A stretch of DNA of 64,000 nucleotides from Halomonas dongshanensis (lineage in GTDB: Bacteria; Pseudomonadota; Gammaproteobacteria; Pseudomonadales; Halomonadaceae). The DNA is taken from positions 434,001 to 498,000 of the forward strand of contig NZ_JAJISC010000001.1 in the NCBI RefSeq assembly GCF_024790395.1. The letters are read 5' to 3'. Below are positions 30,362-41,561 of this stretch, one piece after another (the stretch's first letter is position 1; the number at the start of each line of letters is the position of its first letter). The notes below the pieces were generated by a model. The model had not been told where the DNA came from. It was given only the letters and a program-made list of their open reading frames with translations, and did not search any database. A program made the position numbers and the translations under genes.

Positions 30362-32140
30362 TCAGCGCTGCGCGTTGGGCAGCGCCAGGGTCTGATAGCT
30401 GCGGTAGGCACTCATGATGGTCTCGAACTGCACCTGATGGGCCATCACGAAGTCATCGCCGTAGATCGTTTCGTCCGGATACTCGGTGATTAGCTGCAGC
30501 GGCGTAAGCTGAGTATCGTCGGGCGTGAGCAGGTAGGGAATATGGTTCTGCACGGCGAAGCCGAGCTCTCCGGCGTGCGCCTCGAAGGCGGCGATCTGGC
30601 GCTGGTTGTAGGCCACGAGCCCCGGCACCTTTTCGAGGTGCGCGGTCACGTCATCGAGCAGCGCCCGGGCCTGGGCTTCCCACTCACTATGGTAGCGAAG
30701 GACCAGGAAAAAGCCCTTGGGGATCGACCACAGCTCGAAATTGCGTGGCACGTAACCGGTCAGCGGCCGGGTCCACTCGTGGGCGGGATAGCCGTGCAGG
30801 TTGATATGCAGCGCCGCACCGCTTACCGCCTTTGCTCGCTCGCGAATGGCCAGCTCGAACTCGCCCCCTAGCGGCTGGGCTTGGAGGTCGTTGCCGAAGG
30901 CCGTGTAGCGCGCCGCGTGGTGCATATGGTGGGGCTGCTCGGCGACCAGGCGCTGCTGCAGGTGATAGCCATCCGGATTTTCCAGCGGCGAAAGCACGAA
31001 GTGCGCCGAGGGCGCCTGGGCGAGCGCGTGGCCTGCGCGCAGTGCACCAACGATGCCCGAAGGCTCGTTGGCGTGCTGGGCGGCGCTGATGATCACCGCG
31101 CGATCGCTCCCTTGACGGTAGCGTGCGTTGAGGACACGTCCGCTGCGGCTTTTGGCCGTTAACGGCTCGCCGCCGAGGCCGTCGAGCTCGGCTTTGATCT
31201 GCGCCACACCCAGCGGGTAGGGCGCGCGCTCAAGCTCGGTGGGTTCGACCTCGCGTGCGGCGCCGGTGTCGAGCGGGCGCAGGGTGATGGTCACCGAGGG
31301 CGCGTCGCTTGGGCGGGTCAGAATCTCGGGGACGATCTGGCCCGGCTGAATCGAGCGGTCGCCCAGCGGGAGTCCCGCCAAGTGCTGGTAATACTCCAAC
31401 AGCGAGAAGTAGAGCTCTTCGTGCAGGGCTTCGGCGAGGCTTATGTGTTCGCTACCGAAGGCCAGCGGCTGATCCGCTGCGGGTAGGGTCACGCGAATGT
31501 TGAGTTCGTCGAACAGCGGCTGGGTCCCGGGCCAGGATGCCCCGGTGACGGCCTGCATGGCGGCTTCGAACAGCATCACGTAGTCGCAGCGGTAGGGCGC
31601 GCTTTCGGGCTCGACATCCGCCTTGCGCGAGGTGACCCAGCCGCAGGGCGAAAGCTGCCAAGCCTCGACGTGATCGAGATGGCGGCGGTTGGGCGCGGCC
31701 ACGTTGATCTCCTCGCGGCTGCCGTCGCGGTAGGTCAGCGTTAGCGCGTAGTGGTAAAGCGCGGTCTCGGCGCGACAGGCCACGGCCTCGAAGCTCAGGT
31801 CGACCTCGGCGCCGAGCAGTCCGGCTAGCGGGTAGGCTTCGAGCAGAAAGCGCTTGGGCGACTCTTCGGGGGCCGGGTAGTGGATACGCACGGTTTTAAG
31901 CGCGCGGGCGCCCGGTTCTAGCAGGCCGGTGTCGAGGAAAAAGTGCACCAGCGGCTTGTAGGCGCTGTAGAAGCGCGCCTCGATGCCGTGCTCGGCCAGC
32001 GCCTGCTCGGCGCCGCGGCGCGCCGTGCGGTCATCGAATACCCACGCCGTGAGCGTGTCGCCTGCGGCCAGGGTTTGGCGGTAGTGCGCCACCAGCGCAT
32101 CGACGCTGCGCTCGACGCTGGTGTCCAGTAGCGTGGTCAT
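30362..32140 (-). CDS. M14 family zinc carboxypeptidase-like enzyme
   Basis: A 592-residue protein with an N-terminal region of about 300 residues of unknown fold and a C-terminal zinc peptidase domain. The zinc pair is His356-x-x-Glu359 (AAQHANEPSG), a third ligand is His445 or His449 (HINLHGYPAH), and the catalytic Glu is probably in LITEYPDE near residue 555. There is no signal peptide, so it should act in the cytoplasm. It overlaps the upstream permease gene by four bases and precedes pxpA. I infer it trims imported peptides or amides bearing 5-oxoproline; the substrate is a guess from context. Confidence 0.82.
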   Translation of the reverse strand: MTTLLDTSVERSVDALVAHYRQTLAAGDTLTAWVFDDRTARRGAEQALAEHGIEARFYSAYKPLVHFFLDTGLLEPGARALKTVRIHYPAPEESPKRFLLEAYPLAGLLGAEVDLSFEAVACRAETALYHYALTLTYRDGSREEINVAAPNRRHLDHVEAWQLSPCGWVTSRKADVEPESAPYRCDYVMLFEAAMQAVTGASWPGTQPLFDELNIRVTLPAADQPLAFGSEHISLAEALHEELYFSLLEYYQHLAGLPLGDRSIQPGQIVPEILTRPSDAPSVTITLRPLDTGAAREVEPTELERAPYPLGVAQIKAELDGLGGEPLTAKSRSGRVLNARYRQGSDRAVIISAAQHANEPSGIVGALRAGHALAQAPSAHFVLSPLENPDGYHLQQRLVAEQPHHMHHAARYTAFGNDLQAQPLGGEFELAIRERAKAVSGAALHINLHGYPAHEWTRPLTGYVPRNFELWSIPKGFFLVLRYHSEWEAQARALLDDVTAHLEKVPGLVAYNQRQIAAFEAHAGELGFAVQNHIPYLLTPDDTQLTPLQLITEYPDETIYGDDFVMAHQVQFETIMSAYRSYQTLALPNAQR

Positions 32141-32985
32141 CGGGACGTCCTTCCGGTCGGGTCGAGGGTATCGCGCAGCCAGTCACCCAGCAGGTTGAGG
32201 CCAAGCACGGTGAGCAGAATTGCTACGCCCGGGAAGACGCTGACCCACCAAGCGGTTTGCAGGTAGGTACGCCCTTCAGCGAGCATGCCGCCCCAGCTGG
32301 GGATGACCGGGTCGACGCCGAGGCCGAGGAAGGTCAGGCTGCTCTCCAGCAGAATGTTGTTGGCAACGTTCAGGGTCATCAGCACGATGACCGGGCCCAG
32401 CAGGTTGGGTAGCAGGTGCTGGAACAGAATGCGCCAGTCGCGCACGCCGATTGCCTGGGCCGAAAGGATGAATTCGCGATCCTTGAGCGACAGCACCGAG
32501 CCGCGCACCAAGCGGGCGTACTGCACCCACTGGGAGATGATCAGCAAAATGATCATATTGGTGAGCCCGCCGCCGATCACCGCAATGAAGGTGATCGCCA
32601 GCAAAATGAAGGGCAGCGCGAGCTGCACGTCGGCAAAGCGCATGACGAGCATGTCGATGACACCGCCGTAGTAACCCGACAACAGCCCCATGACGATGCC
32701 CAGCACCACCGCACCCAGCGCCGAATAAAAACCGACCTTGAGCGAGATCTCCCCGCCGATGACCACGCGCGCCAGCACGTCGCGGCCGAGCGGGTCGGTG
32801 CCCAGCGGGAAGCTGCCATCGGCGAATGGCGGGGTCAGGCGCATGGCGAGGTTGACCCCGCCGCCGCCTTCGGGAAACAGCCAGCCTGAAAACAGCACGG
32901 CGAAGGCAATACCGCCGACCAGCAGGGCGCCAAGGATGAACTCGATGTTCTTGAAGCGTCCCAGATCGAGAGAAGTTAGCGTCAT
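32137..32985 (-). CDS. Dipeptide/oligopeptide-type ABC transporter permease (DppC type)
   Basis: A 282-residue permease with about six membrane segments. The typical DppC N-terminal part PPFADGSFPLGTDPLGRDVLARVVIGG and the EAA-type loop near VRDWRILFQHLLPNLLGPVIV are present, and the end FPGVAILLTVLGLNLLGDWLRDTLDP is classical. It pairs with the DppB-type permease nine bases upstream. The operon also encodes the binding protein and a double ATPase. Confidence 0.95.
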   Translation of the reverse strand: MTLTSLDLGRFKNIEFILGALLVGGIAFAVLFSGWLFPEGGGGVNLAMRLTPPFADGSFPLGTDPLGRDVLARVVIGGEISLKVGFYSALGAVVLGIVMGLLSGYYGGVIDMLVMRFADVQLALPFILLAITFIAVIGGGLTNMIILLIISQWVQYARLVRGSVLSLKDREFILSAQAIGVRDWRILFQHLLPNLLGPVIVLMTLNVANNILLESSLTFLGLGVDPVIPSWGGMLAEGRTYLQTAWWVSVFPGVAILLTVLGLNLLGDWLRDTLDPTGRTSR

Positions 32986-32994
32986 GGCGGCACC

Positions 32995-33918
32995 CTAGCT
33001 CTTGCGTACGCGCGGATCGACGAAGCCGTAGGCGATATCGACCAGCAGGTTGATGGAGATGATCATCAGCGACAACACGGTGATGACCCCTTGCAGCACG
33101 GGATAGTCGCGGGCCGCCACGGCGTCGAAGGCGAGCGTACCCAGCCCCGGCCAGTTGAACACTCGTTCGACCACCACGATGCCGCCGAGCAGGCCACCGA
33201 ACTGCAGGCCGAAGTAGGTGATCAGCGGAATCGAGCAGTTGCGCAGCGCGTGCTTGTAGAGCACCACCGAGTTGGAGAGCCCCTTGGCACGGGCCACCAT
33301 GATGTACTGCGAGCGCAGGGTTTCGAGCATGGTGGTGCGTACCAAACGCACGTTGGTGGCGGTGAGAATGATGCCCATGGTCGCGGCCGGCATGATGAAA
33401 CTCTGCCACCCCTCGAGCCCGCTGGGCGGCAGCAGGTTGAAGGTGATGGAGAACAGCAGGACCAGCATGATGGCGAGCCAGAAGTTGGGGAACGAAAGCC
33501 CCACTAGCGACACGATACGAATGAGCTGATCCGGCCACTTGCCGCGCGACACTGCGGCCTTGATGCCCAGCGGAATCGACACCACGATGGAGATGACCAG
33601 CGAGGCCAGCGCCAGGCCGAGCGTGGCGGGCAGCGCGCGGCTGATGAGATCGCTCACCGAGGTGCCGCCCATGAAGCTGCGGCCCAAGTCGCCGGTGAAG
33701 AGCCCCTTGAGGAATTCGAGGTACTGCACGATGAAGGGTTGGTTGAGCCCCAACGCTTCGCGAATGCGTTCGAGATCGGCCTCGGTGATGCTACCCGCTC
33801 CCTGGGCCAGCATGACGGCCGGGTCGCCGGTCAGGCGAATGGCAAACGAGACGATCAGGGTAACGGCTACCAGCACGAAGAGCGCCTGTAGCACGCGGTA
33901 GAAGAGAAACTTGGCCAC
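32995..33918 (-). CDS. Dipeptide/oligopeptide-type ABC transporter permease (DppB type)
   Basis: A 307-residue permease with six membrane segments, containing GDLGRSFMGGTSVSDLISRALPATLGLALASLVIS and RAKGLSNSVVLYKHALRNCSIPLITYFGLQFGGLLGG, the DppB hallmarks. The start is a GTG giving MAKFLFYRVLQALF, with GGGAGG just before it; another GTG 12 bases upstream has no ribosome site. It lies 55 bases after the binding-protein gene. Confidence 0.94.
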   Translation of the reverse strand: MAKFLFYRVLQALFVLVAVTLIVSFAIRLTGDPAVMLAQGAGSITEADLERIREALGLNQPFIVQYLEFLKGLFTGDLGRSFMGGTSVSDLISRALPATLGLALASLVISIVVSIPLGIKAAVSRGKWPDQLIRIVSLVGLSFPNFWLAIMLVLLFSITFNLLPPSGLEGWQSFIMPAATMGIILTATNVRLVRTTMLETLRSQYIMVARAKGLSNSVVLYKHALRNCSIPLITYFGLQFGGLLGGIVVVERVFNWPGLGTLAFDAVAARDYPVLQGVITVLSLMIISINLLVDIAYGFVDPRVRKS

Positions 33919-33973
33919 GTGGCCTCCCACTCGAAGAAGAAACGACCGCCGCCCGGGCGGCGGTCGGGTCGGC

Positions 33974-35527
33974 TTACTCGGAAACGTCGACCTCGGTCAG
34001 ACGAATCCGGTTATCTGGCGCCGGGTCGAAGTTCTCCACCCGGTTACCCACGCCGTAGAGCGCGTTCAAGCTGTAAAGCGGCATTTCCAGTGCCCGCTCT
34101 TTGGTGTAGCGCGCGACGAACTGCAACAGCGTCTCGCGCTCGGCGCGGTCGGTGATGCTGCGCTGGGAGTCGAGCATCTCGTCCAGGGTGGCGTCGCTGT
34201 CGTAGGGGTTCCAACGCTCGCCGGTGTGGTACATGAGGTAGGCGGTGTTATCGAAGTCGAAGGTCCAGCCGCCCCATTTTTGCTGGAACATCTCGCCGGT
34301 GCGCCCGGCAGGGATGATGTCGTTGAGCAGCACGTTGGTTTCGTAGGGCTGGATCGAGACGTTCAGGCCCACGCCTTGGAGGTAAGCCGCGACCACCTGA
34401 GCGACTTCGCCAAAGGTAGCGTCGTTGCCGCGCACGTCGATCTGGAGCTCGGCACCCGGCTCTACGCCTGCCTCGGCCAGAAGTTCCTGAGCGCGCTGCG
34501 GATCGAAGGGGTAAGGGTCGAGCTCGGGATCGAAGCCGAAGGACTGCTCGCCCTGGAAGCTCGCGATGACGCTGCCTTCACCCGAGAGGATGGTATCGAC
34601 GATCGCCTGACGGTCGACCGCCATGATCAGCGCCTGACGCACGCGCTCGTCGCTGGTGATACCGGACTGGGTATTGAAGCGCAGCGCCTCGACGGTGGGC
34701 GAGGCCACGCTCACCACCTGGGAGTTGGGGTGATTGTTGATCGATTCGACCATGCCCACGGGGATGGTTGGCGGCAGCACGATATCGACGCGGCCGGCCT
34801 GCAGCTCGGCCACGGCCGTGGAGGGCTCGGCGATGAAGCGATAGGTCACGCTGTCGAGCTTGGGCGCACCACCCCAGTGGTCGGCGAAGGCTTCCAGGCG
34901 CACGTCAGAGCGCGGGGTGTACTCGACGACCTTGAACGGCCCGGTGCCGACCGGGTGTTCGTTGAAGTACTCCTCGCCGTGCTCTTCGATGTAGCCCGGG
35001 GGCACGATCATGGCGCCGTAACCGGCCAGCTTGGTCAATAGCACCGGGTCCGGCTGATACAGGAACATGTCGACGGTGTACTCATCGATCACTGTCACGT
35101 GGGAGATCGCGGTGTAGTTGGAGCGCTGCGGCCCACGTGCACCCTCTTCACCCAGCAGGCGGTCGAAGGTGAACTTCACCGCGTCGGCGTTGAAGGGCTC
35201 GCCGTTGTGGAAGGTCACGCCTTCGCGCAGGGTGAAACGGATACGCTTGCCGTCGTCCAGCTCCTCCCAGCTAGTGGCAAGACCGGGCACCAGTTCGAGG
35301 TCGGGGCCCCGATAGGTCAAACCGTCGAAGATATTGGTACCGACGGCTGCCCAGTTGACCAGGAACGTATCGATGGGGTCCCAGTTGCCCGGATCCTGCG
35401 GCGAGGCGATGGTCAGCGAACCCGCGTGGCTGGCTGTCGCCGTCATCATCGCGGCGGCCAGGGCGCCGACCTTGAACAGCGTGGCGGTTTTTCCCGTTAC
35501 CTGCGCCATTAGCGTCTTTTTATACAT
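33974..35527 (-). CDS. Periplasmic peptide-type ABC binding protein (SBP_bac_5 family)
   Basis: A 517-residue solute-binding protein of the DppA/OppA class. A signal sequence (about residues 1-35, ending MMTATASHA) is followed by the mature start GSLTIASPQDPGNWDPID. LVPGLATSWEELDDGKRIRFTLREGVTFHNGEPFNADAVKFTFDRLL is the family signature. AAGGAAACAACG precedes the ATG. Cargo is likely a peptide or an amide of 5-oxoproline, judging from the enzymes in the same operon. Confidence 0.95.
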   Translation of the reverse strand: MYKKTLMAQVTGKTATLFKVGALAAAMMTATASHAGSLTIASPQDPGNWDPIDTFLVNWAAVGTNIFDGLTYRGPDLELVPGLATSWEELDDGKRIRFTLREGVTFHNGEPFNADAVKFTFDRLLGEEGARGPQRSNYTAISHVTVIDEYTVDMFLYQPDPVLLTKLAGYGAMIVPPGYIEEHGEEYFNEHPVGTGPFKVVEYTPRSDVRLEAFADHWGGAPKLDSVTYRFIAEPSTAVAELQAGRVDIVLPPTIPVGMVESINNHPNSQVVSVASPTVEALRFNTQSGITSDERVRQALIMAVDRQAIVDTILSGEGSVIASFQGEQSFGFDPELDPYPFDPQRAQELLAEAGVEPGAELQIDVRGNDATFGEVAQVVAAYLQGVGLNVSIQPYETNVLLNDIIPAGRTGEMFQQKWGGWTFDFDNTAYLMYHTGERWNPYDSDATLDEMLDSQRSITDRAERETLLQFVARYTKERALEMPLYSLNALYGVGNRVENFDPAPDNRIRLTEVDVSE

Positions 35528-35546
35528 CGTTGTTTCCTTAAGGCTG

Positions 35547-35597
35547 TTTTTTAAAGGCTTTATAAATGCTTTTTTAAAACGACTTTTTTAAAGGCTT
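35547..35597. repeat. AT-rich direct repeat in the ABC operon
   Basis: TTTTTTAAAGGCTT occurs at 35547-35560 and again at 35584-35597, with CTTTTTTAAAA between, in the 81-base gap separating the ATPase gene from the binding-protein gene. Such a run could be an RNA processing or internal promoter region; the sequence alone does not decide. Confidence 0.6.
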
Positions 35598-35608
35598 GTG
35601 AGAGGGGC

Positions 35609-37483
<1,875 letters not shown>

Positions 37484-37666
37484 AGAGTCACCTGTACTTT
37501 TTATGTAATTTGAATAGAAATTATCGATATAGTATCCCTATGTCAATCAAGCATCATCTATTCCGATTACGACTAAGGTCGTAGTCCGAAAGCGGCTTAG
37601 TGTTTGCATGCCTAGGGCGTAAGCAGTGATCATGAGGCGTTACCACGACCATCATGGATATCAGGC

Positions 37667-38197
37667 ATGACGCAATCGAGCTCTGAAATGCGGGCGGGAC
37701 GCGGCCCCATCGTCTCCTCCGAGCATCTTTCGCACAAAGCGCACGAACTGTCGGAGTTCGAATTTGGACTGATCATCTCCGGGCACGCCTTCAATCGTTG
37801 GATGGTGCGCTGCATGACCGCCACCGGCTATCCTGAGCTTGGCTCGCTGGATATCCTCGTGCTGCACCGGGTCAACCACTGCGCGCGGGCCAAGCGCCAG
37901 GCGGATATTTGCCTGGTGCTCAACGTCGAGGACACCCACACGGTGACCTACGCGCTGCGTAAGCTTGCCAAGCTTGGTCTGGTGAGCGGTGAGAAGCAGG
38001 GCAAAGAGACCTTTTTTCGCACCACGGAACTTGGTCGCGACGCTTGCAGCCGCTACGCCGAGCTGCGCGAGGCCTGCCTGATCGACTCGCTCGCCTCCAT
38101 GGGCATCGAACGCGCCGAGATCAGTCGCCTGGCCGGAATCATGCGGGCGATGTCGGGGCTCTACGATCAAGCGGCGCGCTCGGCGGCGTCGCTATGA
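37667..38197 (+). CDS. MarR-like winged-helix regulator (COG5631 type)
   Basis: A 176-residue DNA-binding protein. The middle carries a winged helix: LGSLDILVLHRVNHCARAKRQADICLVLNVEDTHTVTYALRKLAKLGLVSGEKQGKETFFRTTELG. It resembles the predicted MarR-like regulators of COG5631. The gene is divergent from the ABC/pxp operon, with a 183-base gap, so it probably controls it and perhaps also the TRAP operon to the right. The ligand is unknown. Confidence 0.83.
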   Translation: MTQSSSEMRAGRGPIVSSEHLSHKAHELSEFEFGLIISGHAFNRWMVRCMTATGYPELGSLDILVLHRVNHCARAKRQADICLVLNVEDTHTVTYALRKLAKLGLVSGEKQGKETFFRTTELGRDACSRYAELREACLIDSLASMGIERAEISRLAGIMRAMSGLYDQAARSAASL

Positions 38198-38247
38198 GCG
38201 CGCCCTTCCCGCGTGCTTGGTGCTAGACGCTCCATGTTTGACGAGGA

Positions 38248-38288
38248 GTACTGAATTGACGTGGCGTACTGAATTGACGAGAAGTACT
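38248..38288. repeat. Direct repeat GTACTGAATTGACG with 18-bp period
   Basis: The 14-base word occurs at 38248-38261 and 38266-38279, and its first five bases (GTACT) occur again at 38284-38288, so all three copies are 18 bp apart. It lies upstream of the TRAP operon. It may be a regulator binding array or a duplication scar. Confidence 0.6.
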
Positions 38289-38310
38289 AATAGGCTTATC
38301 AACGAGCATA

Positions 38311-38338
38311 AAAATAGCGATAAATAGCGATAAATAGC
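38311..38338. repeat. Short tandem repeat, 10-bp unit AAATAGCGAT
   Basis: Nearly three head-to-tail copies of AAATAGCGAT lie 80-105 bases before the TRAP binding-protein start. A 10-bp period equals about one helical turn, so it could phase protein binding at the TRAP promoter. Confidence 0.6.
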
Positions 38339-38416
38339 AACGCGCAGCACGCCAGCGGCTCACTGCCGCTCTTGCCGGTAACCCTCGAATAACCAATAGC
38401 AAAAGAGGAAACACCC

Positions 38417-39427
38417 ATGCGTATCGTCACTCCCTTGGCAAGCTTTGCCACCCCGTTCGTACTGCTCTCGGCGCTGGCCGCCTCTGCCGCTCATGCTGCC
38501 GAATGGACCATGGCCACGCCCTATGGCGATGCCAGCTTCCACACCCAAAATACCCGCGAGTTCGCCGAAGACGTCGCCAATGCCACCGATGGCGAACTGA
38601 CCATCACCGTGCACAGCGGCGGCTCCTTGGTCGCCCACGGCGAGATCAAGCCTTCGGTGCGCCGAGGCACCATCGATGCCGGGGAGGTCTTTCTCTCGGT
38701 ACTCTCCAACGATGACCCCATCTTCGAGGTCGATACCCTACCCGGCGTTGCCGGAAGCTACGACGATGCCTACGCGCTGTGGCAGGCGACCAAGCCGATC
38801 ATCAGTGAGAAGTTTGCCGCCGAAGGGCTGATGCCGCTCTACGCCGTGGCCTGGCCCGCCCAGGGTATCTATACTGGCGAAGCGCTGACCGATCCGACGC
38901 AGTTCGAGGGGCTGCGGGTACGCGCGCCCAACATCAATACCCAACGCTTCGTCACCAACCTCGGCGGTAGCCCAACCGAAACCGAGGAGTCCGATATCCC
39001 CACCGCCTTCAGCACCGGCCGAGTGGATGCCATGATCACCTCAAGCTCCACTGGCAACGCCATGACCGCCTGGGACTACGTCGACTACTACACCGATGCC
39101 AACCTGTGGCTGCCGAAGAACATCGTGTTCATCAACCAGCGCAGCTTCGACCGCCTAGATGAAAGCACCCAGCAGGCGCTGCTCGATGCCGCCGCGCGCG
39201 CCGAAGAGCGCGGCTGGCAGCAAAGCCGTGAAGACAATCAGGCGAGCCTGGCGGCGCTGGAGGAGAACGGCATTGAGGTCTCCACGCCCAACGAGGCCGT
39301 AGCCGCCGCGCTGCAAAGCGCGGGCGACACGCTCTACCAGGACTGGCTGAGCCGCGCCGATGACGAGGCCGAAACGGTGCTGGAAACCTATCGCCAGCAG
39401 CGTCCGAGCGAAACGAACGGCGAGTAA
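38417..39427 (+). CDS. TRAP transporter solute receptor (DctP family), system 1
   Basis: A 336-residue periplasmic receptor with signal peptide (MRIVTPLASFATPFVLLSALAASAAHA). The DctP pattern is visible: GELTITVHSGGSLVAHGEIKPSVRRGTIDAGEVFLS and the ligand-arginine region FEGLRVRAPNINTQRFVTNLGGSPTETEESDIPTAFSTGRVD. AGAGGAAA lies before the ATG. It heads a three-gene operon with both membrane subunits. The ligand is probably an organic acid; it cannot be named. Confidence 0.94.
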   Translation: MRIVTPLASFATPFVLLSALAASAAHAAEWTMATPYGDASFHTQNTREFAEDVANATDGELTITVHSGGSLVAHGEIKPSVRRGTIDAGEVFLSVLSNDDPIFEVDTLPGVAGSYDDAYALWQATKPIISEKFAAEGLMPLYAVAWPAQGIYTGEALTDPTQFEGLRVRAPNINTQRFVTNLGGSPTETEESDIPTAFSTGRVDAMITSSSTGNAMTAWDYVDYYTDANLWLPKNIVFINQRSFDRLDESTQQALLDAAARAEERGWQQSREDNQASLAALEENGIEVSTPNEAVAAALQSAGDTLYQDWLSRADDEAETVLETYRQQRPSETNGE

Positions 39428-39485
39428 CCCCGCCACCTCGGGAGCCGTGCGCTCCCGAGACTCTTCTTCTGTGCGAGGGAACATC

Positions 39486-40049
39486 ATGACGTTCAAATTC
39501 GACCTGCTCTATCGGCTGGGCGCCTGGGCAGCGGCTGCCTGCATGATCACCATTTGCGGCGTCATCGCCTTACAGGTGAGCTTTCGGCTCGTCGATGCGC
39601 TCTTGGTGCTGCTTGGAATGCGCCGTCTGGGCGTAAGTATCACCGGGGTGTCTGAGCTTGCCGCCTATCTGCTGGTGGGGGCCACCTTTCTTGGCCTTGC
39701 CTATACCTTCGTTCATCACGCGCATATACGCGTGACGCTGCTCATTTCACGCCTGCCTTCTGCTCTGCGCGTTTGGTGCGAGGTGTTCTGCTTAGGCGTT
39801 GCGCTGGCGATCGGGCTTTTGCTGGCCTATGGGCTTGTGGGCCTTGCGCGGGAAAGCCTGCAGTACCACGACGTCTCTTCTGGGTTTCTCTCCATCCCGC
39901 TATGGATTCCCCAGAGCGTGCTGGCGCTGAGCGTTGCGCTTTTGTGCCTGGCTTTGCTCGAAGCGTTGATCATGGCGCTACGTATCGCCGTGCGCGATCC
40001 GGCGAGCTTTCGCGAAGCCACCGCCACCGACGACAGCGAGATGCACTGA
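39486..40049 (+). CDS. TRAP transporter small permease (DctQ), system 1
   Basis: A 187-residue four-helix membrane protein that links receptor and large permease. Typical features are GVSELAAYLLVGATFLGLAYTFVHHAHIRVTLLI in the second and third helices and SIPLWIPQSVLALSVALLCLALLEALIMALR at the end. The start MTFKFDLLY follows GAGGGAACATC; longer in-frame starts overlap the receptor gene. Confidence 0.92.
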   Translation: MTFKFDLLYRLGAWAAAACMITICGVIALQVSFRLVDALLVLLGMRRLGVSITGVSELAAYLLVGATFLGLAYTFVHHAHIRVTLLISRLPSALRVWCEVFCLGVALAIGLLLAYGLVGLARESLQYHDVSSGFLSIPLWIPQSVLALSVALLCLALLEALIMALRIAVRDPASFREATATDDSEMH

Positions 40050-40087
40050 GTCGCGCTCACTCTTATCACTTTGCGGGAGAATACGTC

Positions 40088-41392
40088 GTGCTACTACTGA
40101 GTTTGGCGACCGTAGTGACGCTTTTGGTACTGCTGGGCAGCGGCGTCTGGATTGCCTTTGCGTTGATGGGCACCGCCTGGATGGCGCTGACCTTCTTCAG
40201 CCCCTTTGCGCCGGGGCCGGTGTTGGCCTCCGACTTCTGGGGCGCCAGCTACGGCTGGGATTTGACCGCGCTGCCCATGTTCATCTGGATGGGCGAGATC
40301 CTGTTCCGCTCCGGCTTGGCAGACAACATGTTTCGTGGGCTTTCGCCCTGGCTCAACCGCCTGCCGGGGCGGCTGCTGCACACCAACATCATCGGCAGCG
40401 GAATGTTCGCGGCCGTCTGCGGCTCTTCGGCGGCCACTTGTGCCACGGTGGGCAAGATGACGCTGCCCGAACTCGAGCGGCGCGGCTACGACAGCAACAT
40501 GGCCATCGGTACGCTGGCCAGCGCTTCAACCCTGGGGCTTCTCATTCCGCCGTCGATCATGCTCATCGTCTACGGCGTGGTGACCGAGCAGTCCATCTCG
40601 CGGCTGTTCATGGCGGGCGTGGGGCCGGGGCTGATGCTTTTGGCGCTGTTCATGGTGTATCTGGTGATCTGGTCGCTGCTGAAGGGAGACCGAGCGGGGC
40701 TCGCAGGGCATGACGAGTCGACCATGAGCTTGGGGGAAAAGCTACGCAATACCTGGGCGCTCGTCCCCATTCTCGTGCTGATTGGCGGCATCGTCGTCAC
40801 CATTTACGGCGGGCTTGCCTCGCCCACCGAGGCGGCCGCCGTGGGCGTGGTGCTCTCTATGGCGATCGCGCGCTGGAACGGTAGCTTCGATCTGACAACG
40901 TTCAAGGCATCGCTCTTTGCCGCCATTCGCACCGCCTGCATGATCGCGTTCATCATCGCTGGAGCGTCGTTTTTAACCTCGGCCATGGGCTTTACGCAGG
41001 TGCCGATGCAGCTGGCACGCGCCATCGGGGAAATGGGGCTATCGCCGACCATGCTGCTGGTCGCGCTAACGCTCTTGCTGCTGATCATGGGCTGCTTTTT
41101 GGACGGTATCTCGCTGATCCTACTGGTCACCGCGATCATCATGCCGCTGGTGAGTGCAGCCGGGTTCGACCTGATCTGGTTCGGCATCTATCTCGTGGTG
41201 GTGGTCGAAATGTCGCAAATCACCCCGCCGGTCGGGTTCAACCTCTTCGTCATCCAGAGCCTGACCGGTAAGGACATCTTCACCATCACCAAGGCAACGC
41301 TGCCGTTTTTCCTGCTCATGCTGCTGGCGATTGCGCTGATGCACCTGTTTCCCGATATCGCGCTTTATCTGCCTCAGGCGATGAATCGTTGA
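40088..41392 (+). CDS. TRAP transporter large permease (DctM), system 1
   Basis: A 434-residue permease with about 12 membrane segments. It starts at GTG, eight bases after GGGAGA. Family stretches are ALPMFIWMGEILFRSGLADNMFRGLSPWLNRLPGRLLHTNIIGSGMFAAVCGSSAATCATVGKMTLPELERRGYD and LIPPSIMLIVYGVVTEQSISRLFMAGVGPGLMLL, ending with the second half ITPPVGFNLFVIQSLTG. It uses sodium or proton gradients for uptake. Confidence 0.95.
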   Translation: MLLLSLATVVTLLVLLGSGVWIAFALMGTAWMALTFFSPFAPGPVLASDFWGASYGWDLTALPMFIWMGEILFRSGLADNMFRGLSPWLNRLPGRLLHTNIIGSGMFAAVCGSSAATCATVGKMTLPELERRGYDSNMAIGTLASASTLGLLIPPSIMLIVYGVVTEQSISRLFMAGVGPGLMLLALFMVYLVIWSLLKGDRAGLAGHDESTMSLGEKLRNTWALVPILVLIGGIVVTIYGGLASPTEAAAVGVVLSMAIARWNGSFDLTTFKASLFAAIRTACMIAFIIAGASFLTSAMGFTQVPMQLARAIGEMGLSPTMLLVALTLLLLIMGCFLDGISLILLVTAIIMPLVSAAGFDLIWFGIYLVVVVEMSQITPPVGFNLFVIQSLTGKDIFTITKATLPFFLLMLLAIALMHLFPDIALYLPQAMNR

Positions 41393-41395
41393 GCA

Positions 41396-41428
41396 TTCCC
41401 TGCAGGGCATTTAATGCTCCGCAGGGAA
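41396..41428. terminator. Hairpin after TRAP system 1
   Basis: TTCCCTGC pairs with GCAGGGAA, with an inner GCATT/AATGC pair, directly behind the DctM stop. There is no clear T-run, so termination strength is uncertain. Confidence 0.55.
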
Positions 41429-41535
41429 CTACTAATCCTTATTTATTCATCGGTAGCTTTTACGGACTTCCACTGTTTGTTTACGCACAAAATAAGAGCA
41501 TTCAGAGATATCGGCACAATTTTTGTGCATGATTT

Positions 41536-41561
41536 TTGTGCTTATTATTGTATGCAATGTT
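41536..41561. promoter_or_regulatory. Candidate FCD/GntR operator, copy 1
   Basis: A 26-base element centred on ATTGTATGCAAT (41547-41558), whose ATTG and CAAT arms are inverted repeats. It matches 23 of 26 positions with a second copy before the other operon of this region. FadR-type regulators with an FCD domain bind short dyads of this kind; the only such regulator nearby is the one at 47.3-48.0 kb. Confidence 0.72.

Noticed and set aside
32276..33538. A 420-codon leftward frame across the two ABC permeases
   Set aside because: Frame-shifted shadow of two clear permease genes.
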